Origin: Devosia sp.
Lineage (GTDB): Bacteria; Pseudomonadota; Alphaproteobacteria; Rhizobiales; Devosiaceae
Direction: 5' to 3'
NCBI RefSeq assembly: GCF_014860165.1
Contig: NZ_JACZKG010000075.1
Location: forward strand, 107,167-171,166
DNA length: 64,000 bases
The notes beneath the pieces are model-generated. The model saw nothing but the letters and a program-made list of their open reading frames with translations, searched no databases and had not been told where the DNA came from. Of the stretch, positions 44,246-53,410 are shown piece by piece (the first letter of the stretch is position 1; each line of letters starts with the position of its first letter). The position numbers and the translations under genes were made by a program.

Positions 44246-45376
44246 TCAGCTCTCCGACTTGGCGGTGTTGCGCGCTTCCGCCTCGGCCTTCTGGGCCGGG
44301 GACAGCAGCATGAAGGCGCGCTGCAGACCGGGGCGGAACATGCCTTCCATGGCGCCGGTGAACAGGATCACCAGGGCCTGGATGACGACGACCATTTCCT
44401 TGGACAATCCCGGGATCACATATTGCAGCTCGTTGCCGCCCTGGTAGAGCGCACCGAACAATAATGCGGCAAACAGGATACCGATGGGGTGGTTGCGGCC
44501 CATCAAGGCCACGGCGATCCCCACGAAGCCGGCATCGGCGACATAGTCGAGCACCAGCCGGTATTGCACGCCCACGATCTGGTTGACGGCGACCATGCCG
44601 GCCAGCGCGCCTGACAGCGTCATGACGATCATGATGGTGCGCGAATTGGAAATGCCGGCATAGGTGGTGGCGGTCGGGTTATGGCCCAGTGCGCGCATGG
44701 TATAGCCGAAGCGGGTGTGCCAGATGAGCACATAGACACCCACCAAACACAGCAGCGCCAGCAGCAGGGTGAAGTTCACGTCGGTATTCTTGAACCATGG
44801 AATGAACGTGCCGAGCTTGGGCATGCGGCCCGCCGGGTCGATCATGGCCGATTCAGGCGCCAGCACGCCGGCGGGCTTGAGCACGTTGACCACCATGTAG
44901 ACCATGATCGCGGCAGCGATGAAGTTGAACATGATGGTGGTGATGACGACGTGGCTGCCGCGCTTGGCCTGCAGCCAGCCCGGGATAAAGGCCCAGAAGC
45001 CGCCGACGGCAGCGCCGGCCAGGATGGCGATCGGGAAGGTGATCCACCAGGGCAGGAACTGCAGTGGCAGCGCAACGAGGATCACGCCCAGCCCGGCAAT
45101 ATAGGCTTGGCCATTGCCGCCGATATTGAAGAGGCCCGCATGGGCGGCGACGGCCACAGCAAGGCCGGTAAAGATGAAGTTGGTGGAGTAGTAGAGCGTG
45201 TAGCCGAAATTGTAGCCGCTGCCGAAGGCGCCGCCGACAATGGCTTCGAGCGCGGCCAGTGGATTCTGGCCGATGGCCAGCACGACCAGCCCGGAAATAA
45301 CGAAGGCCAGGACCAGGTTGATGATTGGCAGGAGCAGGATGTCCGCCCAGCGCGGCAGGGGTCGCAAAGCGCTCAT
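44246..45376 (-). CDS. nucleoside ABC transporter permease (NupP/BmpB type)
   Basis: A 376-residue inner-membrane permease. AAHAGLFNIGGNGQAYIAGL is the equivalent of the partner permease's N-terminal motif and ALGHNPTATTYAGISNSRTI is the coupling loop. About nine membrane segments are seen. It overlaps the ATPase gene by four bases and has an extended charged C-terminus. Confidence 0.93.
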   Translation of the reverse strand: MSALRPLPRWADILLLPIINLVLAFVISGLVVLAIGQNPLAALEAIVGGAFGSGYNFGYTLYYSTNFIFTGLAVAVAAHAGLFNIGGNGQAYIAGLGVILVALPLQFLPWWITFPIAILAGAAVGGFWAFIPGWLQAKRGSHVVITTIMFNFIAAAIMVYMVVNVLKPAGVLAPESAMIDPAGRMPKLGTFIPWFKNTDVNFTLLLALLCLVGVYVLIWHTRFGYTMRALGHNPTATTYAGISNSRTIMIVMTLSGALAGMVAVNQIVGVQYRLVLDYVADAGFVGIAVALMGRNHPIGILFAALLFGALYQGGNELQYVIPGLSKEMVVVIQALVILFTGAMEGMFRPGLQRAFMLLSPAQKAEAEARNTAKSES

Positions 45377-46995
45377 TTGGTCTTTCCTTCGGCCGCTTTG
45401 GGCGCCGGGGCCGTCTTTTCGCTGATGCCGGCCATCATCAGGCCGAGTTCGCCTTCCGTGGCGGTGGCCGGATCAGCCTCGCCGACGATATGGCCGTCAA
45501 ACATCACCAGGATCCGGTCGGCCAGCGAGCGGATTTCGTCGAGCTCCACCGAGACGAGCAGGATGGCCTTGCCCGCATCGCGCATCTTGATGATCTGGTT
45601 GTGGATGAATTCGATGGCGCCGATATCGACGCCACGGGTCGGCTGGCCGACGATCAGCACGTCCGGATTGCTCGACATTTCGCGGGCCAGCACGATCTTC
45701 TGCTGGTTGCCACCGGAGAAATTGGCAGTCTTGAGCCGTTCATTGGCCGGGCGGATATCGAACTGGGCGATACGTTCACGGGCCTTGGCCCGTGCCGCGT
45801 CGATGTCGAGAATCCAGCCCTTGCCGTAGGCCGGGTCGTCCTGGTAGCCGAGAATGGCGTTTTCCCATTCCTCGAAGGCGGTGACCAGGCCCATGCGCTG
45901 GCGGTCCTCGGGAACATGGGCCAGGCCGGCCTCGCGGGCGCGGTGGGCGCCATCGTCGCCCTCGAGCGAAAGCGGCTTGCCCTTGAGGCTGACGACACCG
46001 CTCGACTGGTCGCGCATGCCGGAGACCGATTCCAGCAGCTCGCTCTGGCCATTGCCGGCAACGCCGGCAATGCCGACAATCTCGCCGCTGCGAACGGTGA
46101 AGCTCACATCCTTGACGCGGGTAATGCCCAGGTCGTCCTTGACCACGAGGTTTTCGACGGAAAGGAAGACCTCGCCCGGCGTGGCCGGGCCCTTGTCGAC
46201 TTCCAGCAACACCCGGCGACCAACCATGAGTTCGGCGATCGCTCCAGGGTCAGTCTCGGAGGTCTTCAGCGTTGCGACCATTTCGCCCTGGCGCATGACC
46301 GACACATAGTCGGTGATGGCCATGATCTCGCGCAGCTTGTGGGTGATCAGGATGATGGTCTTGCCCTGGTCGCGCAGCTCCTTGAGCACGCGGAACAGGT
46401 CGTCGGCCTCCGACGGGGTCAGCACGCCCGTAGGCTCATCGAGAATGAGCACGTCGGCACCGCGATAGAGGGCCTTGAGGATTTCGACGCGCTGCTGGGT
46501 GCCAACCGACACATCCTCGATGATGGCATCGGGATCGACGTCGAGCCGGTATTCTTTGGCGAGGCGCACCAGTTCCTTGCGCGCGCGGGTCAGGCTCGGC
46601 CCAAGCAGGGCATTGTCCTCGACGCCGAGCACGACGTTTTCGAGGATGGAGAAATTGTCGACCAGCATGAAATGCTGGTGCACCATGCCGATGCCCAGGG
46701 CCAGGGCATGGCGGGAATCGGTGATGGCATGGGTGGTGCCGTCGACACGGATTTCGCCCGAGTCAGCGGTGTAGAAGCCATAAAGGATCGACATCAGCGT
46801 CGACTTGCCGGCGCCGTTCTCGCCGACAATGCCATGCACGCTGCCGCGGCGGATGGCGAGGTCGATATCCTTGTTGGCGTGGACCGGGCCAAAGCTCTTG
46901 TTGATCTTGATGAGCTCGATGGCGAATTCGGAAGCAGCAGCGGCCCCGGAGGGCCGCTGCGCAGGACTATTACCCATGTGGGTGTCAGATGCCAC
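45373..46995 (-). CDS. nucleoside ABC transporter ATP-binding protein (two ABC domains)
   Basis: A 540-residue protein with tandem ABC domains. Domain 1 has Walker A GENGAGKST and Walker B VLILDEPTGVLTPSE, with a degenerate signature (SVGTQQRVEILKAL). Domain 2 has a degenerate P-loop (GVAGNGQSELLESV) and signature FSGGNQQKIVLAREM. This asymmetry is normal for RbsA/NupO-like ATPases. The GTG at 46995, eight bases after the binding-protein gene, is taken as the start; ATG 46977 is possible. Confidence 0.93.
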   Translation of the reverse strand: MASDTHMGNSPAQRPSGAAAASEFAIELIKINKSFGPVHANKDIDLAIRRGSVHGIVGENGAGKSTLMSILYGFYTADSGEIRVDGTTHAITDSRHALALGIGMVHQHFMLVDNFSILENVVLGVEDNALLGPSLTRARKELVRLAKEYRLDVDPDAIIEDVSVGTQQRVEILKALYRGADVLILDEPTGVLTPSEADDLFRVLKELRDQGKTIILITHKLREIMAITDYVSVMRQGEMVATLKTSETDPGAIAELMVGRRVLLEVDKGPATPGEVFLSVENLVVKDDLGITRVKDVSFTVRSGEIVGIAGVAGNGQSELLESVSGMRDQSSGVVSLKGKPLSLEGDDGAHRAREAGLAHVPEDRQRMGLVTAFEEWENAILGYQDDPAYGKGWILDIDAARAKARERIAQFDIRPANERLKTANFSGGNQQKIVLAREMSSNPDVLIVGQPTRGVDIGAIEFIHNQIIKMRDAGKAILLVSVELDEIRSLADRILVMFDGHIVGEADPATATEGELGLMMAGISEKTAPAPKAAEGKTK

Positions 46996-47003
46996 GGTAG
47001 GAC

Positions 47004-48011
47004 TCAGACGCCGGGGCAGGTCGAATCGGTGGTGTAGTCGTGCACCGTGATGGCGCCGGACTGGATCTGGGCGCTCAGCTCGTCGACCTTGGCCTTGGTG
47101 TCGGCATCGATCAGCGCTTCGTTGTGCTCGTCCAGCGAATAGCCCACGCCGCTTTCGGCCAGGCCGAGAACGGTGATGCCGGGCTTGAAGGTGGCATCGT
47201 CGCCGCCTTCCTTGAAGGCGGTGGTTACGGCGACGTCGACGCGCTTGAGCATCGAGGTCAGCACCGAACCGGGATGGAGGTAGTTCTGATTGCTGTCGAC
47301 GCCGATCGAGAACTTGCCGGCATCGGCAGCGGCCTGCAGCACGCCCAGGCCCGAACCGCCAGCAGCGGCGAAGACCACGTCGGCACCGGCGTCAAACTGC
47401 GCCTTGGTGAGCTCGCCGGCGGTGACCGGGTCGTTCCAGGCGGCCGGGGTGGTGCCGGTGTAGTTTTCGATCAGCTTGATGTCCGGGTTGGCCGCCTTGG
47501 CGCCCTGGGCATAACCGCAATAGAACTTGTGGATGATCGGCACGTCCATGCCGCCAACAAAGCCGACGGTACCGGTTTCCGACTTCAGCGCTGCCAGGGC
47601 GCCGACCAGGAACGAGCCGGTATGCTCGTCAAAGATGATCGACTGCACGTTGGGCTGATCGACGACGGCGTCGATGACGACGAAGTTGGTGTCGGGGAAT
47701 TCGGCCGCAACGGTGCCCAGAGCAGTGCCCCAGGAGAAGCCGGCCATCACGATGGGATTGGCACCCTGGCTGGCAAAGCGGCGGAGCGCCTGTTCGCGCT
47801 GGGCATCATTCTGCAGCTCGAGGTCGATATAGGCGCCCCCTGTCTCGGCCTTCCACGCTTCGGCGCCGTTATAGGCGGCCTCGTTGAACGACTTGTCGAA
47901 CTTGCCGCCCAGATCATAGATGATCGCGGGATCGGCAAGAGCAGCACCGGTGAGAACCGCGCTCAGCGCGACGCCGCCGGCAATGGCCTTGGTGATGGAT
48001 GAGAATTTCAT
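47004..48011 (-). CDS. BMP-family nucleoside-binding protein
   Basis: A 335-residue periplasmic binding protein of the basic membrane protein family, which binds purine and pyrimidine nucleosides. A signal peptide (cleavage near ALA-D, residue ~26) precedes AIIYDLGGKFDKSFNEAAYN, the classical BMP start. GFVGGMDVPIIHKFYCGYAQ lies centrally. There is no lipobox, so the protein is soluble. It is the first gene of the eleven-gene nucleoside operon; its promoter should lie in 48012-48200. Confidence 0.94.
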   Translation of the reverse strand: MKFSSITKAIAGGVALSAVLTGAALADPAIIYDLGGKFDKSFNEAAYNGAEAWKAETGGAYIDLELQNDAQREQALRRFASQGANPIVMAGFSWGTALGTVAAEFPDTNFVVIDAVVDQPNVQSIIFDEHTGSFLVGALAALKSETGTVGFVGGMDVPIIHKFYCGYAQGAKAANPDIKLIENYTGTTPAAWNDPVTAGELTKAQFDAGADVVFAAAGGSGLGVLQAAADAGKFSIGVDSNQNYLHPGSVLTSMLKRVDVAVTTAFKEGGDDATFKPGITVLGLAESGVGYSLDEHNEALIDADTKAKVDELSAQIQSGAITVHDYTTDSTCPGV

Positions 48012-48203
48012 TGAGGTAAGTCTCCCTGTCTCGCACATGAGCGTTGGCCTGAGCTCCAACGGACAATCCCCGTGCGCTAGCGATCGATACAATCGTGCAA
48101 ACGAAGCGCCTGCAAGAGGGAATCGCGGAAATTTTTCCGATTGGTCAAATTTTGGCTGCAATGCCCAGGGGAGCGGCACCCATGCCGGCGCGGAGACCGG
48201 CGC

Positions 48204-48326
48204 CTACAAGCGGGACAGGATGGCCTGGAAGATCGCGCCCAGGTCAGCGTCGGCATAAAGCACCGCGAGAATGGCAGCCGAGGCGATAGCAAACAGGGCG
48301 ATAGTATCTCGGGTGTGGGCGGACAT
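48204..48326 (-). CDS. possible 40-residue membrane protein
   Basis: A short frame MSAHTRDTIALFAIASAAIL followed by AVLYADADLG and AIFQAILSRL. It has one hydrophobic helix (residues ~9-25) and an amphipathic tail. The composition is clearly protein-like, and the other frames here are not. It lies upstream of, and in the same direction as, the nucleoside operon. No strong ribosome site is seen. I recall similar short annotated proteins in related bacteria, without a function. Confidence 0.45.
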   Translation of the reverse strand: MSAHTRDTIALFAIASAAILAVLYADADLGAIFQAILSRL

Positions 48327-48450
48327 GTCGGATTTGCTTCAAATTGACTCGATTTGCCACTCATAACCCGGCTTTGGGCGTCCGATTATGATGCTTTGAG
48401 GGCAGAAGCGGGCGTGGTTAAGGAGAGGTTAAGGCGGTGTCTCCGCCGCG

Positions 48451-48915
48451 TTACTCCGCGCCCAGGGGCGTGACCCCTGCCCCCATGGCGTCGCCGAAGC
48501 GCTCGAAGAAGCCGTCGATCACCTTTTGCGCCGAATTGCCGATAATGGCCTTGCCCAGCCGCATGATCTGGCCCGAGGCGCCACCATGGGCATGGAAGAT
48601 CAGGAGTGTATCCTCGTCCAGGTCGGACAGCACGATGTCGGCCGAGCCTTCGGCCAGCCCCAGCAGCCCGCCCTTGCCCTTGCCGGACAGCGTATAGTGC
48701 CTGGCGGGCATGATATTGGACAGGGTCAGGCCGCCCTTGAAGATGGGATGGACCACGCCGAGGTTGACCTTGATCTCGAGATCGAGGGCGCTGTCGCCCG
48801 CCCAATCGATGCGGTGACACCCCGGAATGGCGGACTTGAGGACCTCGGTATCGTTGAGCGCGGCCCAGACGGCGGCGCGAGATGCGGCGATGCGATAGCG
48901 GCCACCAAATTCCAT
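48451..48915 (-). CDS. CoxG-like SRPBCC family protein
   Basis: A 154-residue START/SRPBCC-fold protein of the carbon monoxide dehydrogenase subunit G type: MEFGGRYRIAASRAAVWAAL, then VLKSAIPGCHRI and the C-terminal KAIIGNSAQKVIDGFFERFG. CoxG is linked to membrane attachment or maturation of molybdenum hydroxylases, but no such enzyme is encoded here, so the role is uncertain. The start at 48915 matches the family; a longer frame upstream is not supported. Confidence 0.85.
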   Translation of the reverse strand: MEFGGRYRIAASRAAVWAALNDTEVLKSAIPGCHRIDWAGDSALDLEIKVNLGVVHPIFKGGLTLSNIMPARHYTLSGKGKGGLLGLAEGSADIVLSDLDEDTLLIFHAHGGASGQIMRLGKAIIGNSAQKVIDGFFERFGDAMGAGVTPLGAE

Positions 48916-49153
48916 CAGCGGCGACCCGCCGGACGCTGCGGCGACGCCGCCGTATTGCCGCCTTGTTGCGCCCCGAAACAAGTGCCTGACATTGTGTGCC
49001 TCTCGCGCTCTTTACGTGCGGCTTTTTCGCACCAATATGGTCTAAATAGTGGTGCTGGCACGGCCTTGCAATTGTCATGGGGACGGCGAGCAGCAATCTA
49101 TAGCGCGAACAGCGCAATCCGCCGGATGGGCGTCAGACTACGGGGAGCGAAAC

Positions 49154-50380
49154 ATGGCCGATGAAGTGACCACAGCACCGACAACCGAGGTGGCGCCCAT
49201 GGCTGTCATCGCCGAGAAGCCGCTGCAGTATCTGGACAAGGCGGTCAATGCCATCCGCGACCTGGGCGTCTGGCCCGAGCAGCAGGGCGAGCAGCCCATT
49301 ACCGGGCTGCTCAGCCAGATCACCGAGCTGGACGAGACCCGCGTGGTGCTGATTGGCCGTACGCTGAGCCAGGCCAGCGCCTTCAATGAAGTGGTGCGCG
49401 AGCAGATCGCCGCCATGAAGATCGGCGAACGCTACGAGGACATCACCAAGGGCTTCGATTCCATCCGTGACGATGCCAAGGGCATGGTCGACCAATTGGC
49501 CGACAACAGGCTCGACCTGATGGAGCGCGCCAGCAATGTGTGGATGAAGGTGAGCCGCGGCGACATCGCCACCCGTTTCAACAAGATTCGCGACACCTAT
49601 CTCGATGTCACCAAGGACACCAAGGACCAGATCGACCGCGAGCACACCATCCTGGAGGCCTATCGCGATTTCCGCGGCGCGCTGAAGCAGGCCGAGGTGA
49701 TGGCCCTCGAAGTGCTCGCGACCGCCGAGAAGCGCCTCGAAGACAAGAAGAATATCCTGCAGGCGGCATCGGCCGCCGTTGCCGGCTATGCCGGCACCGT
49801 GCCGGCAGACCGCGCGCGCCTCGAAATGGATCGCGACGAAAAGCTGCGCGAAATGCAGAACGAGGAGAAGCGCTACCAGATCGCCAAGGACCTCTCGGAC
49901 AACCTGACCATTTCCTACAATACGTCCGAAGTGGTGATGGCGCGGCTGATGCAGACGACCAATGCCAAGGAACGCGTCTATCAGCAGTCGATCTCGTTCT
50001 TTTCGACCAACGAGACGGTGCTGACGGCCCTATCGGCCTCGTTTACCGGCATGTTCGGCCTGCATGAATCGACCGAAACGCTCAATGCCATGAAAGAGGG
50101 CATGAGCAAGAGCCTCGAGACGCTCTCCGAAATTGGCGACAAGGTGCAGGAAGAGGCGGTCAAGGCTGGCTATGGCCCGACAGTGCGCGCCGATGCGGTC
50201 AAGAAGCTCGTCGATTCGGTGGTGAATTTCCAGGAGAAGAGCCGCACCATCATCAACGAGATGCGGATCGCCTCGACCAAGAACTCGGCCGAAATCCGCG
50301 ACGCGGTGGAAGACGGCAAGCGGCGCCTGGCAGCGCTTGCCGCCGATGGCAACGCGCTGCTGCTCGAAACGCGTAAGTAG
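49154..50380 (+). CDS. coiled-coil protein, weakly TelA-like; first gene of an uncharacterised three-gene set
   Basis: A 408-residue acidic, almost fully helical protein without signal peptide or membrane segment. Helical stretches include YEDITKGFDSIRDDAKGMVD and LQETRK-like ends (AALAADGNALLLETRK). The length and all-alpha, coiled-coil style recall TelA (toxic anion resistance) proteins, and relatives are sometimes labelled cell surface protein; I cannot confirm homology. ATG 49154 has GGGGAGCG about five bases upstream. The next gene starts 32 bp downstream, so the three form one unit. Its partners include a membrane protein, which suggests an envelope-linked complex. Confidence 0.7.
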   Translation: MADEVTTAPTTEVAPMAVIAEKPLQYLDKAVNAIRDLGVWPEQQGEQPITGLLSQITELDETRVVLIGRTLSQASAFNEVVREQIAAMKIGERYEDITKGFDSIRDDAKGMVDQLADNRLDLMERASNVWMKVSRGDIATRFNKIRDTYLDVTKDTKDQIDREHTILEAYRDFRGALKQAEVMALEVLATAEKRLEDKKNILQAASAAVAGYAGTVPADRARLEMDRDEKLREMQNEEKRYQIAKDLSDNLTISYNTSEVVMARLMQTTNAKERVYQQSISFFSTNETVLTALSASFTGMFGLHESTETLNAMKEGMSKSLETLSEIGDKVQEEAVKAGYGPTVRADAVKKLVDSVVNFQEKSRTIINEMRIASTKNSAEIRDAVEDGKRRLAALAADGNALLLETRK

Positions 50381-50412
50381 CGGAGTGAACCGACCAAGGG
50401 TGAACGCCAACA

Positions 50413-51351
50413 ATGAGTGACGTGACAGCGAAGCCCGCTGCGCCCCTGGATGAAGTCATGCTGGCGATGGACGTGGTCGACACGCTCCGTCACCGGCAGG
50501 ATCTGGCTGTGCGTGAACTTGGCACCGATGCCAAGGAAAAACAGCTCATCGACAAGCTGCGCGATATCTATCACCATCAGGGCATCGAGGTGCCCGACCA
50601 CATCCTGCGCGAGGGTGTGGCCGCGCTGCAGGAAAGTCGTTTCGTCTATGACCCGCCCGCGCCCGGCCTGGGCACGACGCTGGCGCGGCTCTATGTCGGC
50701 CGCAAGCGCTGGGGCAAGCCAGTCGGGGCGGCGCTGCTGGCGCTGCTGGTGCTCGGTGTCGGCTATTTCGGCGTCTGGCGGCCCTATCAGAACGGGGTGG
50801 CCGAGGCGGCGCGGATCGAGCTCAGCGAGGGCCTGCCGGCGCAGATGGATGCGCTTTACCAGACGATTTTCGAAGAGACCAAGGTGCAGCAGGCAGTGCT
50901 CCAGGCCGAGGCCCTGCGGACGCGGGGCAAGACGCTGGCCGCCGAGGGCAACCGGGCCGGCGCCGAGGAAGCGGTGACCGATCTCACGGCTTTGCGCGAC
51001 CAGTTGCGGCAGGAATATACGTTGCGCGTGGTCAACCGCTCCGATGTGAAGTCGGGCTTCTGGACCTTTCCCGAGGTCAACACCGCTGCCACCAACTACT
51101 ATATCGTGGTGGAGGCGCTGGACGCGGACGGCAATGCGCTGAGCCTGCCCATTCTCAACGAGGAGACCGGGTCGACCGAAGTCGTCAGCATCTGGGGCGT
51201 GCGCGTGCCGGAGGCCGTCTATGAAGGCGTGGCCGCCGACAAGCTGGACGACGGCATCATCCAGGCCAACGAGGTCGGCCGCAAGTCGGATGGTTTCCTC
51301 GAAGTCGAATACAATATGCCGGTTCTCGGCGGCGCAGTAACGCGGTGGTAA
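50413..51351 (+). CDS. membrane protein with cytoplasmic N-domain (possibly DUF6384); second gene of the set
   Basis: A 312-residue protein. Residues 1-100 are a charged cytoplasmic region with LDEVMLAMDVVDTLRHRQDL and DIYHHQGIEVPDHILREGV. One transmembrane helix follows (residues ~104-123, AALLALLVLGVGYFG). Then comes a coiled-coil stretch and a beta-rich domain (VVNRSDVKSGFWTFPEVNTA) that would face the periplasm. The N-terminal pattern matches what I remember as DUF6384, a family without known function. It lies between the two coiled-coil genes, 4 bp from the next. Confidence 0.75.
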   Translation: MSDVTAKPAAPLDEVMLAMDVVDTLRHRQDLAVRELGTDAKEKQLIDKLRDIYHHQGIEVPDHILREGVAALQESRFVYDPPAPGLGTTLARLYVGRKRWGKPVGAALLALLVLGVGYFGVWRPYQNGVAEAARIELSEGLPAQMDALYQTIFEETKVQQAVLQAEALRTRGKTLAAEGNRAGAEEAVTDLTALRDQLRQEYTLRVVNRSDVKSGFWTFPEVNTAATNYYIVVEALDADGNALSLPILNEETGSTEVVSIWGVRVPEAVYEGVAADKLDDGIIQANEVGRKSDGFLEVEYNMPVLGGAVTRW

Positions 51352-51355
51352 AGCA

Positions 51356-52909
51356 ATGAGCATCCGCGGACCCGAAGCGCTGGCGAGCCTGGACGAGGCG
51401 ATGCGCGACATTCGTCGCGAGGAAGAAGACATCAGCAAGCGCCTGGCGCGCTCAGCCGAGAAGATCGGCAAGATCCGGGAAACCGAGGCCGAGCTGTTCC
51501 GGCAGCTGGCGCAGCTGCGGCTTGACCCGGCGGTGCAAGGGGAACTCGATGGGCGCATTTCGGCCGCGGAAGCCAAGGCGCGCGACATGCTCAAGGCCCA
51601 TGCCAAGGAGCTGAGCAAGGCCGAAGGGGACATTGCTGAGCTCGACGCAACCCTGGCGCGGCTGACCGGAGAGCGGACCGAGGCGCTCAAGGTTTTCGAG
51701 GGGCACCAGAGCGAGCTCAAGGCGCTGGCCGCCCGGCTTGGCGCCACCATCGCCAAGGACCCGGCTTTTGCCGCCAAGCGCAGCCAGGCGAGCGAGCTGG
51801 AGGCCATCGCGGCCCAGTCCATGAGCAAGACCGAACAGGCGGAGACCGATCGCGAGCAGAAGGGCAAGCCCTATCGCGATGACCCGCTGTTCATGTATCT
51901 GTGGGAGGCGGGCTACGGCACTGCCAGCTATCGCGCCAACAATTTCATCCGTTATCTCGATGGCCTGGTGGCCAACCTGGTCGGCTTCCACAAGGCGCGA
52001 CCGAACTTTGCCATGCTGAACGAAATCCCGCTGCGGCTGCGCGAGCATGCCGAGCGGCAGATCGCCAATGCCCGGGCGGCCGAAGCCGAACTGGATGCGC
52101 TGGAAACGGCAGCCATCGACAATGCCGGCGGCAAGCCGGTGCGCGAGGCCATGGAGGCCGCGCAGCAGAAGATCGACGCGCTCGACGCCGAAATCGTGGC
52201 GACCGAGGATCGCCGCGACGAGACGGCCAAGATGCTCGGCCAGCTGTCCCAGGGCGGCAACCCGGCCGTAGACGGCGCGCTGAACGATTTGGCAACGGCG
52301 CTGGGGCGCGAGGACATCCAGACATTGCTCGCCGAGGCGCGGCGCACCCGCACCGGGCAGGACGACACCATCGTCGCCCAGATCGACGATGCCCGCGCCC
52401 GCGCCAAGGAAGAAGAGGGCGAGACGCGCGAACTGAACGAGCGGCTCAAGACGCTGGCGGCACGGCGGCGCGAGCTCGAGGATATCCAGTGGGAGTTCAA
52501 GAAGCAGCGGTTCGACGATCCGCGCTCGACCTTCCGCGAAGACAAGCTGGTCGGTGACCTGCTCAACGATTTCCTGCGCGGCGGCATATCGGCGGCATCG
52601 TATTGGGACCAATGGCAGCGCAGCCAGAACTGGAGCGCCGGCACCAGCGACTGGGGCGGCGGCGTGGGCCTACCCAACAATGGCCGGCAGCGCGCCAATT
52701 CGCCCTGGCCCGAGGCGGGCGGCAACACCTTCAACTGGCCCGATACCAGCTTTGGCGGCAGCGGCAAGTCCAAGCCGCGCGGCAATTCAGGCGGCTTCGG
52801 CGGTGGCTGGGGCGGCAGCTCGGGCAGCGGCGGCGGCTTTTCCCGCCCGCGCACCGGCTCCACCGGCACGCGCAAGCATTCTGGTTTCAAGACCGGCGGC
52901 GGATTTTAG
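51356..52909 (+). CDS. coiled-coil protein with Gly-rich tail; third gene of the set
   Basis: A 517-residue protein I do not recognise. Residues ~1-160 and ~220-400 are charged coiled coils (RREEEDISKRLARSAEKIGK; AKEEEGETRELNERLKTLAA). A compact segment between them holds LFMYLWEAGYGTASYRANNF. The last ~85 residues are low-complexity, rich in Gly, Ser, Trp and Asn (GGFGGGWGGSSGSGGGF). There is no signal peptide. Starting 4 bp after the membrane protein, it is clearly co-expressed. The Gly-rich tail resembles disordered tails that mediate membrane or partner contact; that is inference. Confidence 0.72.
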   Translation: MSIRGPEALASLDEAMRDIRREEEDISKRLARSAEKIGKIRETEAELFRQLAQLRLDPAVQGELDGRISAAEAKARDMLKAHAKELSKAEGDIAELDATLARLTGERTEALKVFEGHQSELKALAARLGATIAKDPAFAAKRSQASELEAIAAQSMSKTEQAETDREQKGKPYRDDPLFMYLWEAGYGTASYRANNFIRYLDGLVANLVGFHKARPNFAMLNEIPLRLREHAERQIANARAAEAELDALETAAIDNAGGKPVREAMEAAQQKIDALDAEIVATEDRRDETAKMLGQLSQGGNPAVDGALNDLATALGREDIQTLLAEARRTRTGQDDTIVAQIDDARARAKEEEGETRELNERLKTLAARRRELEDIQWEFKKQRFDDPRSTFREDKLVGDLLNDFLRGGISAASYWDQWQRSQNWSAGTSDWGGGVGLPNNGRQRANSPWPEAGGNTFNWPDTSFGGSGKSKPRGNSGGFGGGWGGSSGSGGGFSRPRTGSTGTRKHSGFKTGGGF

Positions 52910-52912
52910 GAT

Positions 52913-53311
52913 CTAGTTCGCCGCGGGCTGGGCCATCAATTCCCAGACATTGCCTTCGCTATCCTCGAAATACGCCGAGTAGCCCCATTCGGACTGCGTG
53001 CCCGCGGTGATCACGGCGCCGCCCGCGGCGAGGACCTTGCGCAGGATGTCGTCGACCTCGGAGGGGCTCGACGCCTGGTGGCTCAGCACGAAGCCAGGCG
53101 TGCCAGCCACCGCGACATCCTTTCCAGCGGTCTGGGCGATCTGCTCGCGGGGGAAGAGCACGAAGGAGAAGTCGTTGGGGAAGAAGAAGGCCACATGGTC
53201 TTCCCCTGCCCCGATCTGCTCGTCGTCCAGCTCGAACAGGGCGCGATAGAACACGAAGGCCCGCTCCAGGTCGTCAACGCCGATGGTGATGATGGAAATC
53301 GACGGCTTCAT
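52913..53311 (-). CDS. VOC family protein (glyoxalase/bleomycin-resistance type)
   Basis: A 132-residue protein of the vicinal oxygen chelate fold: SIITIGVDDLERAFVFYRAL at the start, HVAFFFPNDFSFVLFPRE centrally and YFEDSEGNVWELMAQP at the end, with the likely metal Glu in VWEL. It is a single-domain member typical of uncharacterised lyase or resistance proteins. It converges with the three-gene set, with only three bases between the stops. Confidence 0.9.
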   Translation of the reverse strand: MKPSISIITIGVDDLERAFVFYRALFELDDEQIGAGEDHVAFFFPNDFSFVLFPREQIAQTAGKDVAVAGTPGFVLSHQASSPSEVDDILRKVLAAGGAVITAGTQSEWGYSAYFEDSEGNVWELMAQPAAN

Positions 53312-53410
53312 TGGGAGACTCCTCTGTTCGAAACGAGGTTTACCCCACCGCGCTCCCGGGCGGTACCCTAAGCTGCCCGATCCGGAGCTGGTCCGGACCG
53401 GGCTTGGGCG

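Noticed and set aside
45325..47037. 570-codon frame antisense to the nucleoside ATPase gene
   Set aside because: Antisense shadow; the minus strand has an unmistakable double ABC ATPase.
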